Source: Oscillospiraceae bacterium
GTDB lineage: Bacteria > Bacillota_A > Clostridia > Oscillospirales > Oscillospiraceae
Assembly (NCBI GenBank): GCA_017398105.1
Contig: JAFQHF010000177.1
Span: forward strand, 1-53,528
Length of the DNA: 53,528 nucleotides
Reading direction: 5' to 3'
Part shown: positions 1 to 8,949 of the stretch, piece after piece
How the letters are laid out: every line of letters starts with the position of its first letter
Numbering within the stretch: position 1 is the first letter of the stretch
Notes under the pieces: generated by a model
The model's input: only the letters and a program-made list of their open reading frames with translations
Databases searched by the model: none
What the model was told of the DNA's origin: nothing
Program-made: the position numbers and the translations under genes

Positions 1-159
1 CGGTTCGATCAAATGGAAATTGTTTTTACTCAGCTCCGTTTTCACATCCGGATTGCTGGCATAATTTTCTTTCATGCGTTCGTTGTGGGCTTCAATGTGT
101 CCGATTTCCGGCCCCTTGTACTTGGCGAACCGGAGGATACCATATTGGGCTTTAGGCAT
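1..159 (-). CDS. MobV/Pre-type plasmid recombination relaxase, N-terminal 53 codons
   Basis: The frame begins MPKAQYGILRFAKYKG and continues with GHIEAHNER, which is the typical N-terminus of Mob/Pre (Mob_Pre) relaxases. Such relaxases nick oriT and lead mobilisation of plasmids and mobilisable transposons. The start ATG (159-157) is preceded on the minus strand by a strong GGAGGTG site. It overlaps the stop of the preceding small gene by 8 bases, so the two are translationally coupled. Only 53 residues are present; the catalytic region runs off the window. It indicates that the element can be mobilised. Family assignment is firm, function of the whole protein is inferred. Confidence 0.8.
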   Translation of the reverse strand, partial: MPKAQYGILRFAKYKGPEIGHIEAHNERMKENYASNPDVKTELSKNNFHLIEP

Positions 160-337
160 TTCTCATCACCTCCACGGATCGTTTGGATAAGTACCGTCTG
201 CACTCCGCCACCTTGGCTTTGTGGGGTTGTTTACATTCGTGTACGCATCTGCGGCACAAAGCATTGTATTCGACGCGTCCTGCGTTGTTTAGGAACAATG
301 ACAGCTCCTTCTTTCTCTTTTTTGACATTTTGGGCAT
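152..337 (-). CDS. Small basic Cys-rich protein, 61 aa
   Basis: Unrecognised small protein directly upstream of, and overlapping, the mob gene. It starts MPKMSKKRKKE behind a good site (AAGGAGAGG, 4 bases before ATG at 337). It has a basic N-terminus and a cluster C28, C31, C35 and C46 with H34 and H39 that could hold zinc. A longer frame reaching 475 exists but has no ribosome binding site, so I chose 337. Its position suggests a role in mobilisation or in control of the relaxase. That role is inferred from context only. Confidence 0.6.
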   Translation of the reverse strand: MPKMSKKRKKELSLFLNNAGRVEYNALCRRCVHECKQPHKAKVAECRRYLSKRSVEVMRNA

Positions 338-694
338 AAAGCCTCTCCTTTCGTGATAGTTTGTTTTTCTGTAGGTTTTCGGGTTGAAATTGGCCTCTGG
401 AAAGCCCTGTAAACGGAGAAAAATTTCCGGACGATAAATCGTACGGCAGAAGGCAAAATTCAAAAACTGTTGCATTTCGGGATGATTTTTGCCCTGTTTC
501 GACGCTCTGTCAGCTTTTTCGACTCAGGCTCCCAGTTATAATGGTTTTGTGCAGGAAAAAGAGGAACATACCCCAGAGCATGGGTACCTTACGCAGATAG
601 AAACGTCCCGGTACGTTGGTACATATGGTACAGATGTTTCGGACATTGTTCGCTCAAACTTTGCACTCCACCGTCTAAGACTTTCCGGTGCCAG
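338..694. other. Non-coding stretch upstream of the mob genes
   Basis: No convincing gene. The reading frame at 489-752 has no start signal and runs through the terminator of the next gene. GGTAC occurs three times between about 610 and 640, partly as an interrupted palindrome around GGTACATATGGTAC. MobV origins of transfer usually lie upstream of mob, so oriT may be here, but I cannot identify a nick site. Confidence 0.35.
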
Positions 695-736
695 GAAAAA
701 GGCCTCCCTTCCGAGAACAACATCTCAGAAGGGAGG
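695..736 (-). terminator. Intrinsic terminator after the CHC2 protein gene
   Basis: Stem CCTCCCTTC-GAGA paired with TCTC-GAAGGGAGG (703-736, one mismatch), followed on the minus strand by CCTTTTT. It lies just past the stop at 749. Confidence 0.75.
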
Positions 737-748
737 AAATCGATTCAT

Positions 749-1438
749 TTAGCCGCTACTTGCTTCGGAATGCTCTGCTTCCTGGGCTGCAACTTTTCCA
801 TATTTCTTACCCAGTTCTTCGGAAGTAAACTTCCGCAGCTGCACGATCATATCGTCCTCCAGCAGAGACTGGACCAGATCATACCGCTCAAAGAAGCTAC
901 CGACCGTGAGTGTATCCAGCAGATATTTCACCGTGGGCAACATCTGACAGGCATGGGTATACCGAGAACTCCGGTCATCATCCGGGTAGGTCGGAGCGTA
1001 ATCCTCCATCCAGTCCTCCAGAAGCCATTCATATCCCAGCAGTGCATTTTGTACCAGAGAAGCATCGTTCCGGAATACCGCCAGATCAATACCCTCAAAG
1101 AGGTCGATTTCAAAATCATCATCGTCATCTTCGAACTCTTCTAAATTGGGCATGTCGTCGCTGATCGTTACCCGTCCGGGGATCAGCTGGAAATCCATGG
1201 ACATCTTCTGGACGGCAGCATACTGAGAAATGTTCAGCAGGCGGGCAACGAAGTTTACCACATCTCCTCGGGCATGACAGTCGAAGCAGAAATAGTAATC
1301 ATCGTCCAGCCCAAGACTGGAATCGTGGTCCTCATGGAAGGGGCAGGGAATCCTGTTGCTTCCGTTGACAGGTACTCCATAACGTTCTGCAGCCTCCGGA
1401 ACAGAGACTGCCTCCTTGATTTGTGTGTAGATTGACAT
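749..1438 (-). CDS. CHC2 zinc-finger (DnaG-type) primase-like protein
   Basis: 229 residues. A CHC2 zinc finger sits at the N-terminus: C32-x2-H35 then C51-x2-C54 followed by ARGDVVNFV, the DNA-binding module of DnaG primases. There is no TOPRIM domain; the rest is acidic (EEFEDDDDDFEIDLFEG around 99-115) and unrecognised. At 229 residues it is far shorter than DnaG (about 600). Such stand-alone CHC2 proteins are common on clostridial integrative elements, where they may help single-strand priming after transfer. Weak ribosome site AAAGGA before ATG 1438. It is followed by a terminator, so it is probably monocistronic. Confidence 0.75.
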   Translation of the reverse strand: MSIYTQIKEAVSVPEAAERYGVPVNGSNRIPCPFHEDHDSSLGLDDDYYFCFDCHARGDVVNFVARLLNISQYAAVQKMSMDFQLIPGRVTISDDMPNLEEFEDDDDDFEIDLFEGIDLAVFRNDASLVQNALLGYEWLLEDWMEDYAPTYPDDDRSSRYTHACQMLPTVKYLLDTLTVGSFFERYDLVQSLLEDDMIVQLRKFTSEELGKKYGKVAAQEAEHSEASSG

Positions 1439-1671
1439 AACTTAAAAATCCTTTCTTTGATAATAGTAAGGACGAATCCCATCCTTCCGGGCGGATGGAA
1501 TCTCTCCTCCTACTATGGTTATGTCAGAAATTTCAAAAAACGGTCTAATCTGCTGACAGGGCAAAATCAAAAAACCTGACAAGAAGATTGCCCTGGTATT
1601 TGGTAATGGTACGAATTATTGGACATGAAGAATTGTAGAATTGTATCGCTGAAAAAGAAAGGAGTGGTCGG

Positions 1672-2751
1672 ATGGCTGCTTTCGTTGATCTGAAAGAACG
1701 TATGAACATGACGTTTCTTACACTGGATTATTGTGGGAAAGAAGAAATCTATGGCGGGAAGAATTTTGCAACAGGCACGATTGCTTGTGATGTACTGAAT
1801 ATTCCGGAAGAAACAGTACATCAGATTGTTCTGCTGACTGATCCCATGATGCGGTTCGTGGATGCGCTCTATGATAACCGTGTGGATCTTCTTCTGATGG
1901 AACAGTCCCGGAAAAACGTATTCCTGGTTATATCGCTTCTGAAAACAGTGGCACCGTTTTCCTATCAGGACTTCGCGTGGCTGGATCAGAAACTATCCGA
2001 TATTTTCTCGGCGGAAGCCATGCGAAAGGCCTCCCGGCAGATGCACAAATCCGGAGGACTGGGAGAATTGTTTGTCCGGGCACTGAGCTTGGTTGCCCAG
2101 CTTGGTTTTGGTATTCAGGAATACCAACGGGCATTGATCCCATTGGTAGAGTCTTTGGATAATGAAGACCTGACACGGAACGCGGAAGGGTATGCCAAAC
2201 AATTTTCACAGTTCTTCGTGCCGGAGGAATATGGGGAAGATAAATGGATGGCCTTTTCCAATGTCTCGGTGCAGTACAGAGCCAAAGAAAATGACCTGGT
2301 TCGGAGAATGCATTATGCCTCTTTCCCCAGTATGTTCCGCTCGGATCTTTTTGAAGCACTGACGGTTGGCAACGCTCCCAAGCGGTGTCCTGTTTGCGGA
2401 AAGTTCTTTCTGACCACCAATGCCAGAAGAACGAAATACTGCAATGGCCTGGCCCCCGGGGACCCGGAGAAACGCACCTGCGTTCAGGTTGCTGCCAGAA
2501 TGGGACGGGAATATAGAGAACTGGCTGAAAATAACCCTCATAAAATCAAACGCAAGCAGGTAATTGATACAATCGATCAGCGTGTTCATAGAGGTACTAT
2601 GGCTCCTGAGCTTGCAGAAATCATGAAGATGCTGGCACGAAACAAATGTGACCGGGCATTGGGCGATGCAAAATATGCCAATACGCGATATACCGCTGAG
2701 ATGGCATTGGATTTTTTAGAGGAAGAAGCCCGGCGGATACTGGGAAAGTAA
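1672..2751 (+). CDS. DUF6076-like hypothetical protein with C-terminal zinc ribbon
   Basis: 359 residues, not assigned a function. The C-terminal third has CPVCGKFFLTTNARRTKYC followed by another Cys about 15 residues later, a treble-clef or SpoVT/CxxC-type metal site like those at the end of proteins annotated as DUF6076 (from memory). No membrane segment or signal peptide. The start has a clear AAAGGAG 8 bases upstream. It is followed after 34 bases by the sigma-like gene in the same direction, so the two are probably an operon. Found typically on integrative elements; role unknown. Confidence 0.6.
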   Translation: MAAFVDLKERMNMTFLTLDYCGKEEIYGGKNFATGTIACDVLNIPEETVHQIVLLTDPMMRFVDALYDNRVDLLLMEQSRKNVFLVISLLKTVAPFSYQDFAWLDQKLSDIFSAEAMRKASRQMHKSGGLGELFVRALSLVAQLGFGIQEYQRALIPLVESLDNEDLTRNAEGYAKQFSQFFVPEEYGEDKWMAFSNVSVQYRAKENDLVRRMHYASFPSMFRSDLFEALTVGNAPKRCPVCGKFFLTTNARRTKYCNGLAPGDPEKRTCVQVAARMGREYRELAENNPHKIKRKQVIDTIDQRVHRGTMAPELAEIMKMLARNKCDRALGDAKYANTRYTAEMALDFLEEEARRILGK

Positions 2752-2785
2752 TTGCAGAGAGAAGTACAGAAAGGAAGTGATGTTT

Positions 2786-4024
2786 ATGGAAAGCAAACGG
2801 AGTATTTCTGTAGAAGAAACGATACATCTGACGGAGGATGACATTCGGTCACTGCGAACATATGAATGGTCCGGGAGTGAATGTGTTCCGGCTTATGCTT
2901 TGCCTGTGGACATCACATGGAAATATGCCTATCATTGCTTTCAGCTCGATCCTGCGCCAATGGAGAAAGAGGAAAACTGGTACATCAATGCTGCATGCGA
3001 ACACAATGATCTGAAATACATTCTTTTCTTTCTCCACTACTATGAGAAGAAGCTCAACAATCTGATACGCCGTACTTTGATTGGAACGGGAAAATACCTT
3101 CCGGAAATTTTTCTGGATGTGAAGTGTTCCTGCCTGGAAACAGTCTTCAAAAAATATCTGGACTTTGATCCGAAGCAAAATGCAAAGTTTTCTACATACC
3201 TCTACCCATTTATCCGGGATACAATTCTGTTCTTCAAAATGCGGGAAGAAGCATGGACGATACCATCATTAACTTTTTACAAAAACATGCGGAGCATGGC
3301 GGCCATCTACCATAAGCACAATGGGAACAATTCGAAAGCTGTGGATGAGTTTTCCCAAAAGGCCAGCTGTAGTGTAGAGATTGCGCAGTTATATTTGGAC
3401 AGAGTTCGAATGCTGCGCATGCGGCAGGACTATTCCATTTCCTATGAAAATGATGAGGGAGAGTCCTCCAACGAGGAAGTTGTGGAGGATGCCGGTTGGC
3501 TGGAATTTGGGACGCTCTGGAATTTTTATTCCAATGACAATGTGCAGAACGCATTCTGGAAACTGCGCTACCGGGATCAGCTGCTGATTGAAAAACGGAA
3601 TGCCCTATGCATGAGCTGCGGAAGGATTGGAAAGAAAAAGGAGCGATATTCCTATGAGCAGCTTTCTGCATTGATCCAGGCCAGTACAGATAAGGGCGCA
3701 GAGAAAGCTTATAAGAAAGCATTGGAGAATCTTCTGGTGCAACTGATCGAGGATCGTGCAATGCGTGCGGTTCGCATCAAGCGGAAGAATCAGAAAAGGC
3801 GCAAACAAAAAATCGCCGCCGCAACCTACCTGTACCAGGCAGACTGCGACGGCGAATGGGGTGAAATCAGACTTGATTTTGAAAAAGGAACAGCAGAAAT
3901 CATAAGTCTTGCAGATTGGGATACTACCATCAGCCACATCTTTGCAAAAGAAGTAATTGCATATTTGCTCCGGTGCAAGAATGAGGCTCTGCCGGAGGAA
4001 ACGCTGCGTGTATTAGAATGGTAA
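2786..4024 (+). CDS. Sigma-70-like factor encoded on the element
   Basis: 412 residues. Region 2 signature: LETVFKKYLDFDPKQ then FSTYLYPFIRDTIL, matching the core-binding and -10 recognition helices of sigma-70 (ERFDP...FSTYA.WWIR...). The following segment (IPSLTFYKNMRSM to SISYENDEGE) resembles region 3. No clear region 4 is visible; the C-terminus is basic (IKRKNQKRRKQK) and then unrecognised. Start chosen at ATG 2786, 6 bases after AAGGAAGTG; an in-frame GTG at 2777 overlaps that site. Probably co-transcribed with the gene upstream. It may direct polymerase to element promoters; alternatively a diverged non-sigma HTH protein. Confidence 0.65.
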   Translation: MESKRSISVEETIHLTEDDIRSLRTYEWSGSECVPAYALPVDITWKYAYHCFQLDPAPMEKEENWYINAACEHNDLKYILFFLHYYEKKLNNLIRRTLIGTGKYLPEIFLDVKCSCLETVFKKYLDFDPKQNAKFSTYLYPFIRDTILFFKMREEAWTIPSLTFYKNMRSMAAIYHKHNGNNSKAVDEFSQKASCSVEIAQLYLDRVRMLRMRQDYSISYENDEGESSNEEVVEDAGWLEFGTLWNFYSNDNVQNAFWKLRYRDQLLIEKRNALCMSCGRIGKKKERYSYEQLSALIQASTDKGAEKAYKKALENLLVQLIEDRAMRAVRIKRKNQKRRKQKIAAATYLYQADCDGEWGEIRLDFEKGTAEIISLADWDTTISHIFAKEVIAYLLRCKNEALPEETLRVLEW

Positions 4025-4135
4025 CGGGGCTGTGTCGCCGCGGCGGGTTCGATATACCTTCCGCTCCCCGGTGATGCAGCTTCGCTACAAGAATTTCAAT
4101 AAAATTCTTTCCGCTACGCCGCACCACCTACACAC

Positions 4136-4205
4136 GAACAGGCGGATTTTGTCTGAGTGACAAATCCTGAATTTCGGCCCGTGGCGCGCCAAAATCCGCC
4201 TGTTC
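4136..4205. repeat. Perfect 16-bp inverted repeat, 38-base spacer
   Basis: Arms GAACAGGCGGATTTTG (4136-4151) and CAAAATCCGCCTGTTC (4190-4205). The left arm can also pair internally with GTGACAAATCC near 4157-4167, so two alternative folds are possible. Confidence 0.8.
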
Positions 4206-4382
4206 TGCTGCCACCGGAAATGGTGTGTTCTGCAAGGAAACACCCCCTTTCCAGCGTCAGCGGTCGCAGAAGGTATAACACACTAGACTTATGCACTGCA
4301 AAGTCGTGTGCCAACAGGGCGCTTTCACCCCTATTGGAAACCCAGAATCAAAGGAATCTGCTATCCCTTTGAAATCCCAGCT

Positions 4383-4442
4383 CGTTTACGCATCTGTAAC
4401 CACAAACAGAAAATCGGGTTTGTGATTACAGATCCATAAACG
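4383..4442. repeat. Imperfect 25-bp inverted repeat, 22 of 25 matched
   Basis: Left arm 4383-4407, right arm 4418-4442, 10-base loop. The core pair is ATCTGTAACCACAAAC with GTTTGTGATTACAGAT. No T-run follows on either side, so it is not an ordinary terminator. Confidence 0.75.
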
Positions 4443-4446
4443 TAAA

Positions 4447-4493
4447 AAATCCCACAGACAACATCCGAGAAGAAGATACTGTCTGTGAGATTT
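4447..4493. repeat. Inverted repeat, 13 of 14 matched
   Basis: Arms AAATCCCACAGACA (4447-4460) and TGTCTGTGAGATTT (4480-4493). It begins 4 bases after the preceding inverted repeat ends. Confidence 0.7.
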
Positions 4494-4506
4494 CGATGCC
4501 GCACTC

Positions 4507-4617
4507 ATGGAACGGGAATATTCGTGCGTCACGCAGCTGCTGCGGCGCTGCGATTTCGGAACACTCACCCGTGTTCCGGCGAAAGATAGGGTTGTAGAAC
4601 TTTTGCCCATTTCATAG
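4507..4617 (+). CDS. Possible 36-aa peptide (uncertain)
   Basis: A short frame beginning MEREYSCVTQLLRRC and ending in VVELLPIS has a protein-like composition with two Cys. There is no ribosome binding site, and a hairpin (4557-4578) lies inside it. It could equally be the tail of a decayed gene, since the frame opens just after a TGA. Confidence 0.2.
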   Translation: MEREYSCVTQLLRRCDFGTLTRVPAKDRVVELLPIS

Positions 4618-4652
4618 TTTGGAGCGGACAAAGTAATGTTGCCTGTTACCCG

Positions 4653-4704
4653 AACTGTTATTGAAATTTTACTGCCGTTTGGCACAAAAAGTTCAATAAC
4701 AGTT
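4653..4704. promoter_or_regulatory. Operator-like perfect inverted repeat touching the -35 box
   Basis: AACTGTTATTGAA (4653-4665) and TTCAATAACAGTT (4692-4704) form a perfect 13-bp inverted repeat with a 26-base spacer. Its last base is the first base of the -35 hexamer at 4704. This is a good place for a repressor or activator, but no adjacent regulator gene is evident. Confidence 0.5.
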
Positions 4705-4732
4705 TGACAATTCATTTCGATATGGATATAAT
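4704..4732 (+). promoter_or_regulatory. Consensus sigma-A promoter of the defence operon
   Basis: TTGACA (4704-4709), 17-base spacer, TATAAT (4727-4732): a perfect match in both hexamers and spacing. The first gene's start codon follows 54 bases later. Confidence 0.85.
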
Positions 4733-4786
4733 ATTATTGAAAAAAGAGTGGCGATTGGCAACATATTTTCACCAGAGGTGGTTACA

Positions 4787-6040
4787 TTGGAAATTAAGCG
4801 TGATTATTACCTGCAAAAACTAATTGCAAAGAAGCACAATGGCCTGATTAAGGTCATTACCGGCATGCGCCGTTGCGGCAAATCCTATCTGCTGTTTACC
4901 TTGTTCAAGAAGCATTTGTTGAAAAGTGGAGTTGCTGAGGATCATATCATTGAGATTCCCTTTGACTCCTTCGAAAATAAAAAGTATCGCGATCCGGAAG
5001 TTCTCTATCCTTATGTAAAAGAGAAACTGATTGATGATCAAAAATACTATATCCTGCTTGACGAAGTGCAGCTCCTGGGCGAATTTGAATCTGTGCTGAA
5101 TGGCTTCATGCGCATTCCCAATGTAGATGTATATGTTACCGGCAGCAATGCAAAATTTCTCTCAAAAGACATTATCACCGAGTTCCGTGGCCGTGGTGAC
5201 GAGCTGCATATGAACCCGCTGTCCTTTGCAGAATTCATGTCCGTTTACGACGGCAATAAATACGATGGCTGGAAGGAGTATGTACTCTACGGCGGTCTTC
5301 CCCCCGTGGTACTGCTTCCTACCCCGGAGCAGAAAATCGAACTGCTGAAGCGTCTGTTTGATGAAACCTATGTCAACGATATTGTGGGCCGTCACAAGAT
5401 CCGCAACAAGGATGAATTTGAAGAACTGATCAACATCTTGTCCTCCGGAATCGGTTCTTTGACCAATCCCAAGAAGCTGGCGGATACCTTCAAAACAAAA
5501 AAGCGCATTAAATTAAGCGTCAACACTATCAAGAGTTATCTGGATTATCTGTGTGATGCTTTTGTTGTCACCCGGGCAACTCGATATGACATCAAAGGCA
5601 AAAAGTACATTGATACCCCTCAGAAGTATTATTTCAGCGACGTGGGGCTGCGTAATGCCCGGATCAATTTCCGGCAGATTGAAGAAAACCACACCATGGA
5701 AAATATTCTATTTAACGAACTGATTGGAAGAGATTTCAATGTGGATGTTGGCTTGGTAGTTACTCGCGAATACGATAGCTCTGGCAATCGTCAACAAAAG
5801 CAGTTGGAAGTGGATTTCGTATGTAATAAGGGCGCAAAGCGCTACTATGTCCAGTCCGCTTTTGCCATCCCCGACGAGGCCAAAATGCAGCAGGAATCCA
5901 GTTCTCTACTCCGGATCGACGATACTTTCAAGAAGATCATCGTTGTCAAAGACACCCCCGCTCCCTGGTACACCGATGACGGTATTCTGGTCATCAGTGT
6001 GTATGACTTCCTGCTGAATGCGGATAGTCTGGATCTGTAA
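4787..6040 (+). CDS. AAA_14/DUF4143 family ATPase
   Basis: 417 residues from a TTG start preceded by AGAGGTGG; an upstream GTG at 4748 lies only 15 bases past the -10 box and has no ribosome site. Begins MEIKRDYYLQKLIAKK; Walker A GMRRCGKS at 26-33; Walker B ILLDEV near 90; then the DUF4143 C-terminal part, ending in a nuclease-fold-like LEVDFVCNKGAKRYYVQS. This is the common DUF4143 ATPase family, whose substrate is unknown. First gene behind the consensus promoter and 26 bases from the methyltransferase gene, with no terminator between them. Its codons look more GC-rich than the next genes, so its partnership with them could be recent or accidental. Confidence 0.85.
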   Translation: MEIKRDYYLQKLIAKKHNGLIKVITGMRRCGKSYLLFTLFKKHLLKSGVAEDHIIEIPFDSFENKKYRDPEVLYPYVKEKLIDDQKYYILLDEVQLLGEFESVLNGFMRIPNVDVYVTGSNAKFLSKDIITEFRGRGDELHMNPLSFAEFMSVYDGNKYDGWKEYVLYGGLPPVVLLPTPEQKIELLKRLFDETYVNDIVGRHKIRNKDEFEELINILSSGIGSLTNPKKLADTFKTKKRIKLSVNTIKSYLDYLCDAFVVTRATRYDIKGKKYIDTPQKYYFSDVGLRNARINFRQIEENHTMENILFNELIGRDFNVDVGLVVTREYDSSGNRQQKQLEVDFVCNKGAKRYYVQSAFAIPDEAKMQQESSSLLRIDDTFKKIIVVKDTPAPWYTDDGILVISVYDFLLNADSLDL

Positions 6041-6066
6041 AGCTCATAAGAATGGAGCAAAACAAT

Positions 6067-8949
6067 ATGAATCAGCATAAAGAAATTACTACGCTTCAAT
6101 ATATGGGAAGCAAGGCACGTATTATTTCTCATATATGTGAGCCAATTATCAAGAACAATGCTATAAGTACCGTAGTAGATTTGTTTGCAGGAACAGGTTC
6201 TGTTGGTTATGCGCTTAAGCAACAGAAAAATGTAATCAGCAACGATATCGAGTACTATGCATATATCATTAATCAAGCTATCTTAAACGGGTGTGCATTC
6301 TCTGCTGCGGATGAATCCGATTTTTGGGGCCAGGTGGAGGAACAATACTGTCTCCTAAAAGCTGCAATACCGACTGTCCTTTCAGAAGAAAATATGTTCT
6401 TTCATAAGGATGTTGAATACAAAGAATATCAACGCTTCTGTGAAAACACACCGTCTGTATTCTCGCCCAAAACAGAGAACGAGAAAATGAAAGAGCTACT
6501 CGCTTTGGTCACACAAGTGACCCCAGGTGTAATTACAAAGACGACCATTCCTTGCTTATTTCTGACCTACTATGCAAATGCATATTTCGGAATTGCACAG
6601 TGCTGTCAGATTGATGCTATGCGTAGCGTAATTGAAACAGTAAAAGACGAACATACAAAAAATGTCTTGTTAACGGTTTTGATGTCTGTCATGAGTGCAA
6701 GCGCCTCTACGACAACGCATTTTGCGCAATATCTAAAGGTAAAAAGCAAAGCAACTTGCCTTAACCTAATCGCAAAAAGAGGCATTAGCATTATCGATGA
6801 ATGTAAATCCTTGTTACAAGAATACCGCAAAGCAGGCTTGTGCTCAACGGAAAGTGCAACACAGTCTCCATGTTTCAATCTTGATTTTTCTGCCTGTTTA
6901 GATGCCATTAAACTAGACGGAACTGTCCTGGTGTATGCGGATCCGCCATACTTCAAAGAGCATTATTCTAGGTACTATCATGTTCTTAATACTCTATGCT
7001 TGTATGACTATCCAGCCATGGCAGTTAATCCTCAAACACATGAACTATCTGTCGGTAGATATAGGGAGAATAGAACGGTATCTGATTTTGGCAAGAAAGC
7101 AAAAGCACTGGGTGCATTTGAAAAACTAATAACAAAATGCTCCCAAGCTGGAGCATGGCTGATGATTAGTTATTCAGACAATTCTATTGTTGATATTACC
7201 AGCCTCCAAACTTTAGCTGAAGAAAAATACGATGTTTTGATCAAAAAAGTTGAACTTAGCCATTCAAAACAAGGCCGTAGCTCTACGTCAAAAGTTGACG
7301 AGTACATCTTCGTTTGTAGGCCCAAAGACCTTGTGCATGATGTTACCGAAAAACTAAGTGTAATTAGAGAGCTAAAGCCCATCGTCGATAATCCTGCAGG
7401 TTTTATGCACAACTATATGGCCCGAAAACCATATAACATCGTTTCAGAGATAATCAAGCGCTTTTGTCCGGAAGGCGGTTGTGTATATGACCCGATGTTT
7501 GGTTCTGGAACAACAATTATCGAAGCGAGCAAACTCGGTCGCAATGCTATTGGAACAGATATTAATTTCTTGGCATACAAGTTATGCAAAACCTCGTTAA
7601 CAAAATGGGATTTACAAGAGGCCGATAGTCTGATCGACACTTTTTGCGGGGATGTGTATTCTGCGTGTCAGTCTTTGTATGAGTTTGAAGAGAGCGGCGA
7701 AGTCCGTATTTTGGAAAGATGCCACTTTGATCAGATAGATGGGGAGCTTATCCCAACGCAATATTGGTATAAGAATAACATCAACGGCAAGTTGACGGGC
7801 CGAAAAAAGGTTACCGCGTCACGCTCGTTTGTCAATTCTTATAATCAGATTCAAACAAATAATGTAAATAATATTGATAACGCTGTCCTAATACCAAACT
7901 CCCGAATTGCCATAGGAAATAACGCTACAGTATACAGTTATTTTTGCAAACGGAACTTGATTGCAATTGACCGAATAATCGGGATTCTTCGCTCCTATCA
8001 GAATAACCCCGGTTATGATATTCTTGAAATATTGGTTTCATCGGCTATCAATCTAATTAAGCTCTCCGACAAAAAAGCATCTAGCCAGATGCCGTATTGG
8101 CTTCCCAAGAAAGATGTAACCTCCAGAAATGCTGTTATGGTAATCACACAGAAGGCAACCGCTGTAAAAGAAGGTCTTTCTTACTTAAGAGAAACTTGCA
8201 AAAGTTTCATTGGCCCCACTGGCACTTCTAATGTTGTTTTACAAAATAATCCTGCGCAGAATGTCTCGTTAGATGTATTGCCCAATGAATCGGTAGACTT
8301 AATCTTGACAGATCCCCCATATACAGACCAAGTTCCGTATCTTGAATATAACCAGCTTTGGTATAAAGTGATGGGTTGGGCGGGATTCTCTGACGAGGCA
8401 CTTGATGCAGAGCTAGTTGTTTCAGACGCTCCCAGCAGAAACAAAGATGCTAAAAACTTCAATGATATTTTTGCAGAGATTCTCAAACGAATCACGCCCT
8501 CTTTGAAAATGAATGGTTATTTTATTATGTTCTATCATTCATTTGATTTGAAATCATGGAGCGAGATCCTAAAAATGATGCAAACATACGGATTGACATA
8601 TTGTGGTCAGATCCCAAGCGCGGCCCCAAGAAAGTCTTTCAAAGCGGTAATGACTCCTAAAGGCACACTGGATGGTAACTACATCGTTGTCTTCCAGAAG
8701 AGAGCATATACTGAATCTCCTCTGTTTGATGGCACGGTGGAGGATGCAAAGAGGCTTGCTATTGATTGTGCAGAAAGAATTATTGCTGCACATAAAGAAG
8801 TAACCTCTCAAGATTTATATGATCATGGTATGCTCAAGGAATCCTTTGAGTGTGGATATCTGCAAACTCTATCTACAAAGTATAAATCTTTTGTTGATGT
8901 CATTAACGATTCCTTTGTGTTCCAAGATGGATTATGGAGGTGTAAATAA
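6067..8949 (+). CDS. Double DNA methyltransferase: D12-class N6A domain fused to a second MTase
   Basis: About 960 residues (numbering here from the upstream ATG at 6052). First domain: YMGSK at 17-21, DLFAGTGSVG at 43-52 (AdoMet motif I), DPPY at 297-300 with HYSRYYH; a D12-class (Dam/FokI-like) adenine methyltransferase. Second domain: DPMFGSGTTIIEA at 480-492 (motif I) and TDPPYTDQ at 753-760 (motif IV), with about 270 residues between. Both catalytic motifs look intact. Fused pairs such as M.FokI methylate the two strands of an asymmetric site. I chose ATG 6067, 9 bases after GGAG; ATG 6052 has no site. The stop overlaps the next start (TAATG). AT-rich relative to the host backbone. Confidence 0.85.
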   Translation: MNQHKEITTLQYMGSKARIISHICEPIIKNNAISTVVDLFAGTGSVGYALKQQKNVISNDIEYYAYIINQAILNGCAFSAADESDFWGQVEEQYCLLKAAIPTVLSEENMFFHKDVEYKEYQRFCENTPSVFSPKTENEKMKELLALVTQVTPGVITKTTIPCLFLTYYANAYFGIAQCCQIDAMRSVIETVKDEHTKNVLLTVLMSVMSASASTTTHFAQYLKVKSKATCLNLIAKRGISIIDECKSLLQEYRKAGLCSTESATQSPCFNLDFSACLDAIKLDGTVLVYADPPYFKEHYSRYYHVLNTLCLYDYPAMAVNPQTHELSVGRYRENRTVSDFGKKAKALGAFEKLITKCSQAGAWLMISYSDNSIVDITSLQTLAEEKYDVLIKKVELSHSKQGRSSTSKVDEYIFVCRPKDLVHDVTEKLSVIRELKPIVDNPAGFMHNYMARKPYNIVSEIIKRFCPEGGCVYDPMFGSGTTIIEASKLGRNAIGTDINFLAYKLCKTSLTKWDLQEADSLIDTFCGDVYSACQSLYEFEESGEVRILERCHFDQIDGELIPTQYWYKNNINGKLTGRKKVTASRSFVNSYNQIQTNNVNNIDNAVLIPNSRIAIGNNATVYSYFCKRNLIAIDRIIGILRSYQNNPGYDILEILVSSAINLIKLSDKKASSQMPYWLPKKDVTSRNAVMVITQKATAVKEGLSYLRETCKSFIGPTGTSNVVLQNNPAQNVSLDVLPNESVDLILTDPPYTDQVPYLEYNQLWYKVMGWAGFSDEALDAELVVSDAPSRNKDAKNFNDIFAEILKRITPSLKMNGYFIMFYHSFDLKSWSEILKMMQTYGLTYCGQIPSAAPRKSFKAVMTPKGTLDGNYIVVFQKRAYTESPLFDGTVEDAKRLAIDCAERIIAAHKEVTSQDLYDHGMLKESFECGYLQTLSTKYKSFVDVINDSFVFQDGLWRCK

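Larger units (their letters stand above)
4025..4786. other. Hairpin-dense non-coding stretch before the defence operon
   Basis: About 760 bases with no convincing gene but five consecutive inverted repeats (4136-4205, 4383-4442, 4447-4493, 4557-4578, 4653-4704) and one strong promoter at 4704-4732. It lies between the sigma-like gene and the ATPase gene. Origin of single-strand replication, regulatory RNA or merged remnants are all possible; nothing in it decides. Confidence 0.6.

Noticed and set aside
489..752. Plus-strand frame of 87 codons
   Set aside because: No ribosome site, and it covers the terminator of the opposing gene.
4157..4372. Plus- and minus-strand frames of 66-71 codons in the hairpin-rich stretch
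   Set aside because: No start signals; composition looks non-coding and the frames cross inverted repeats.
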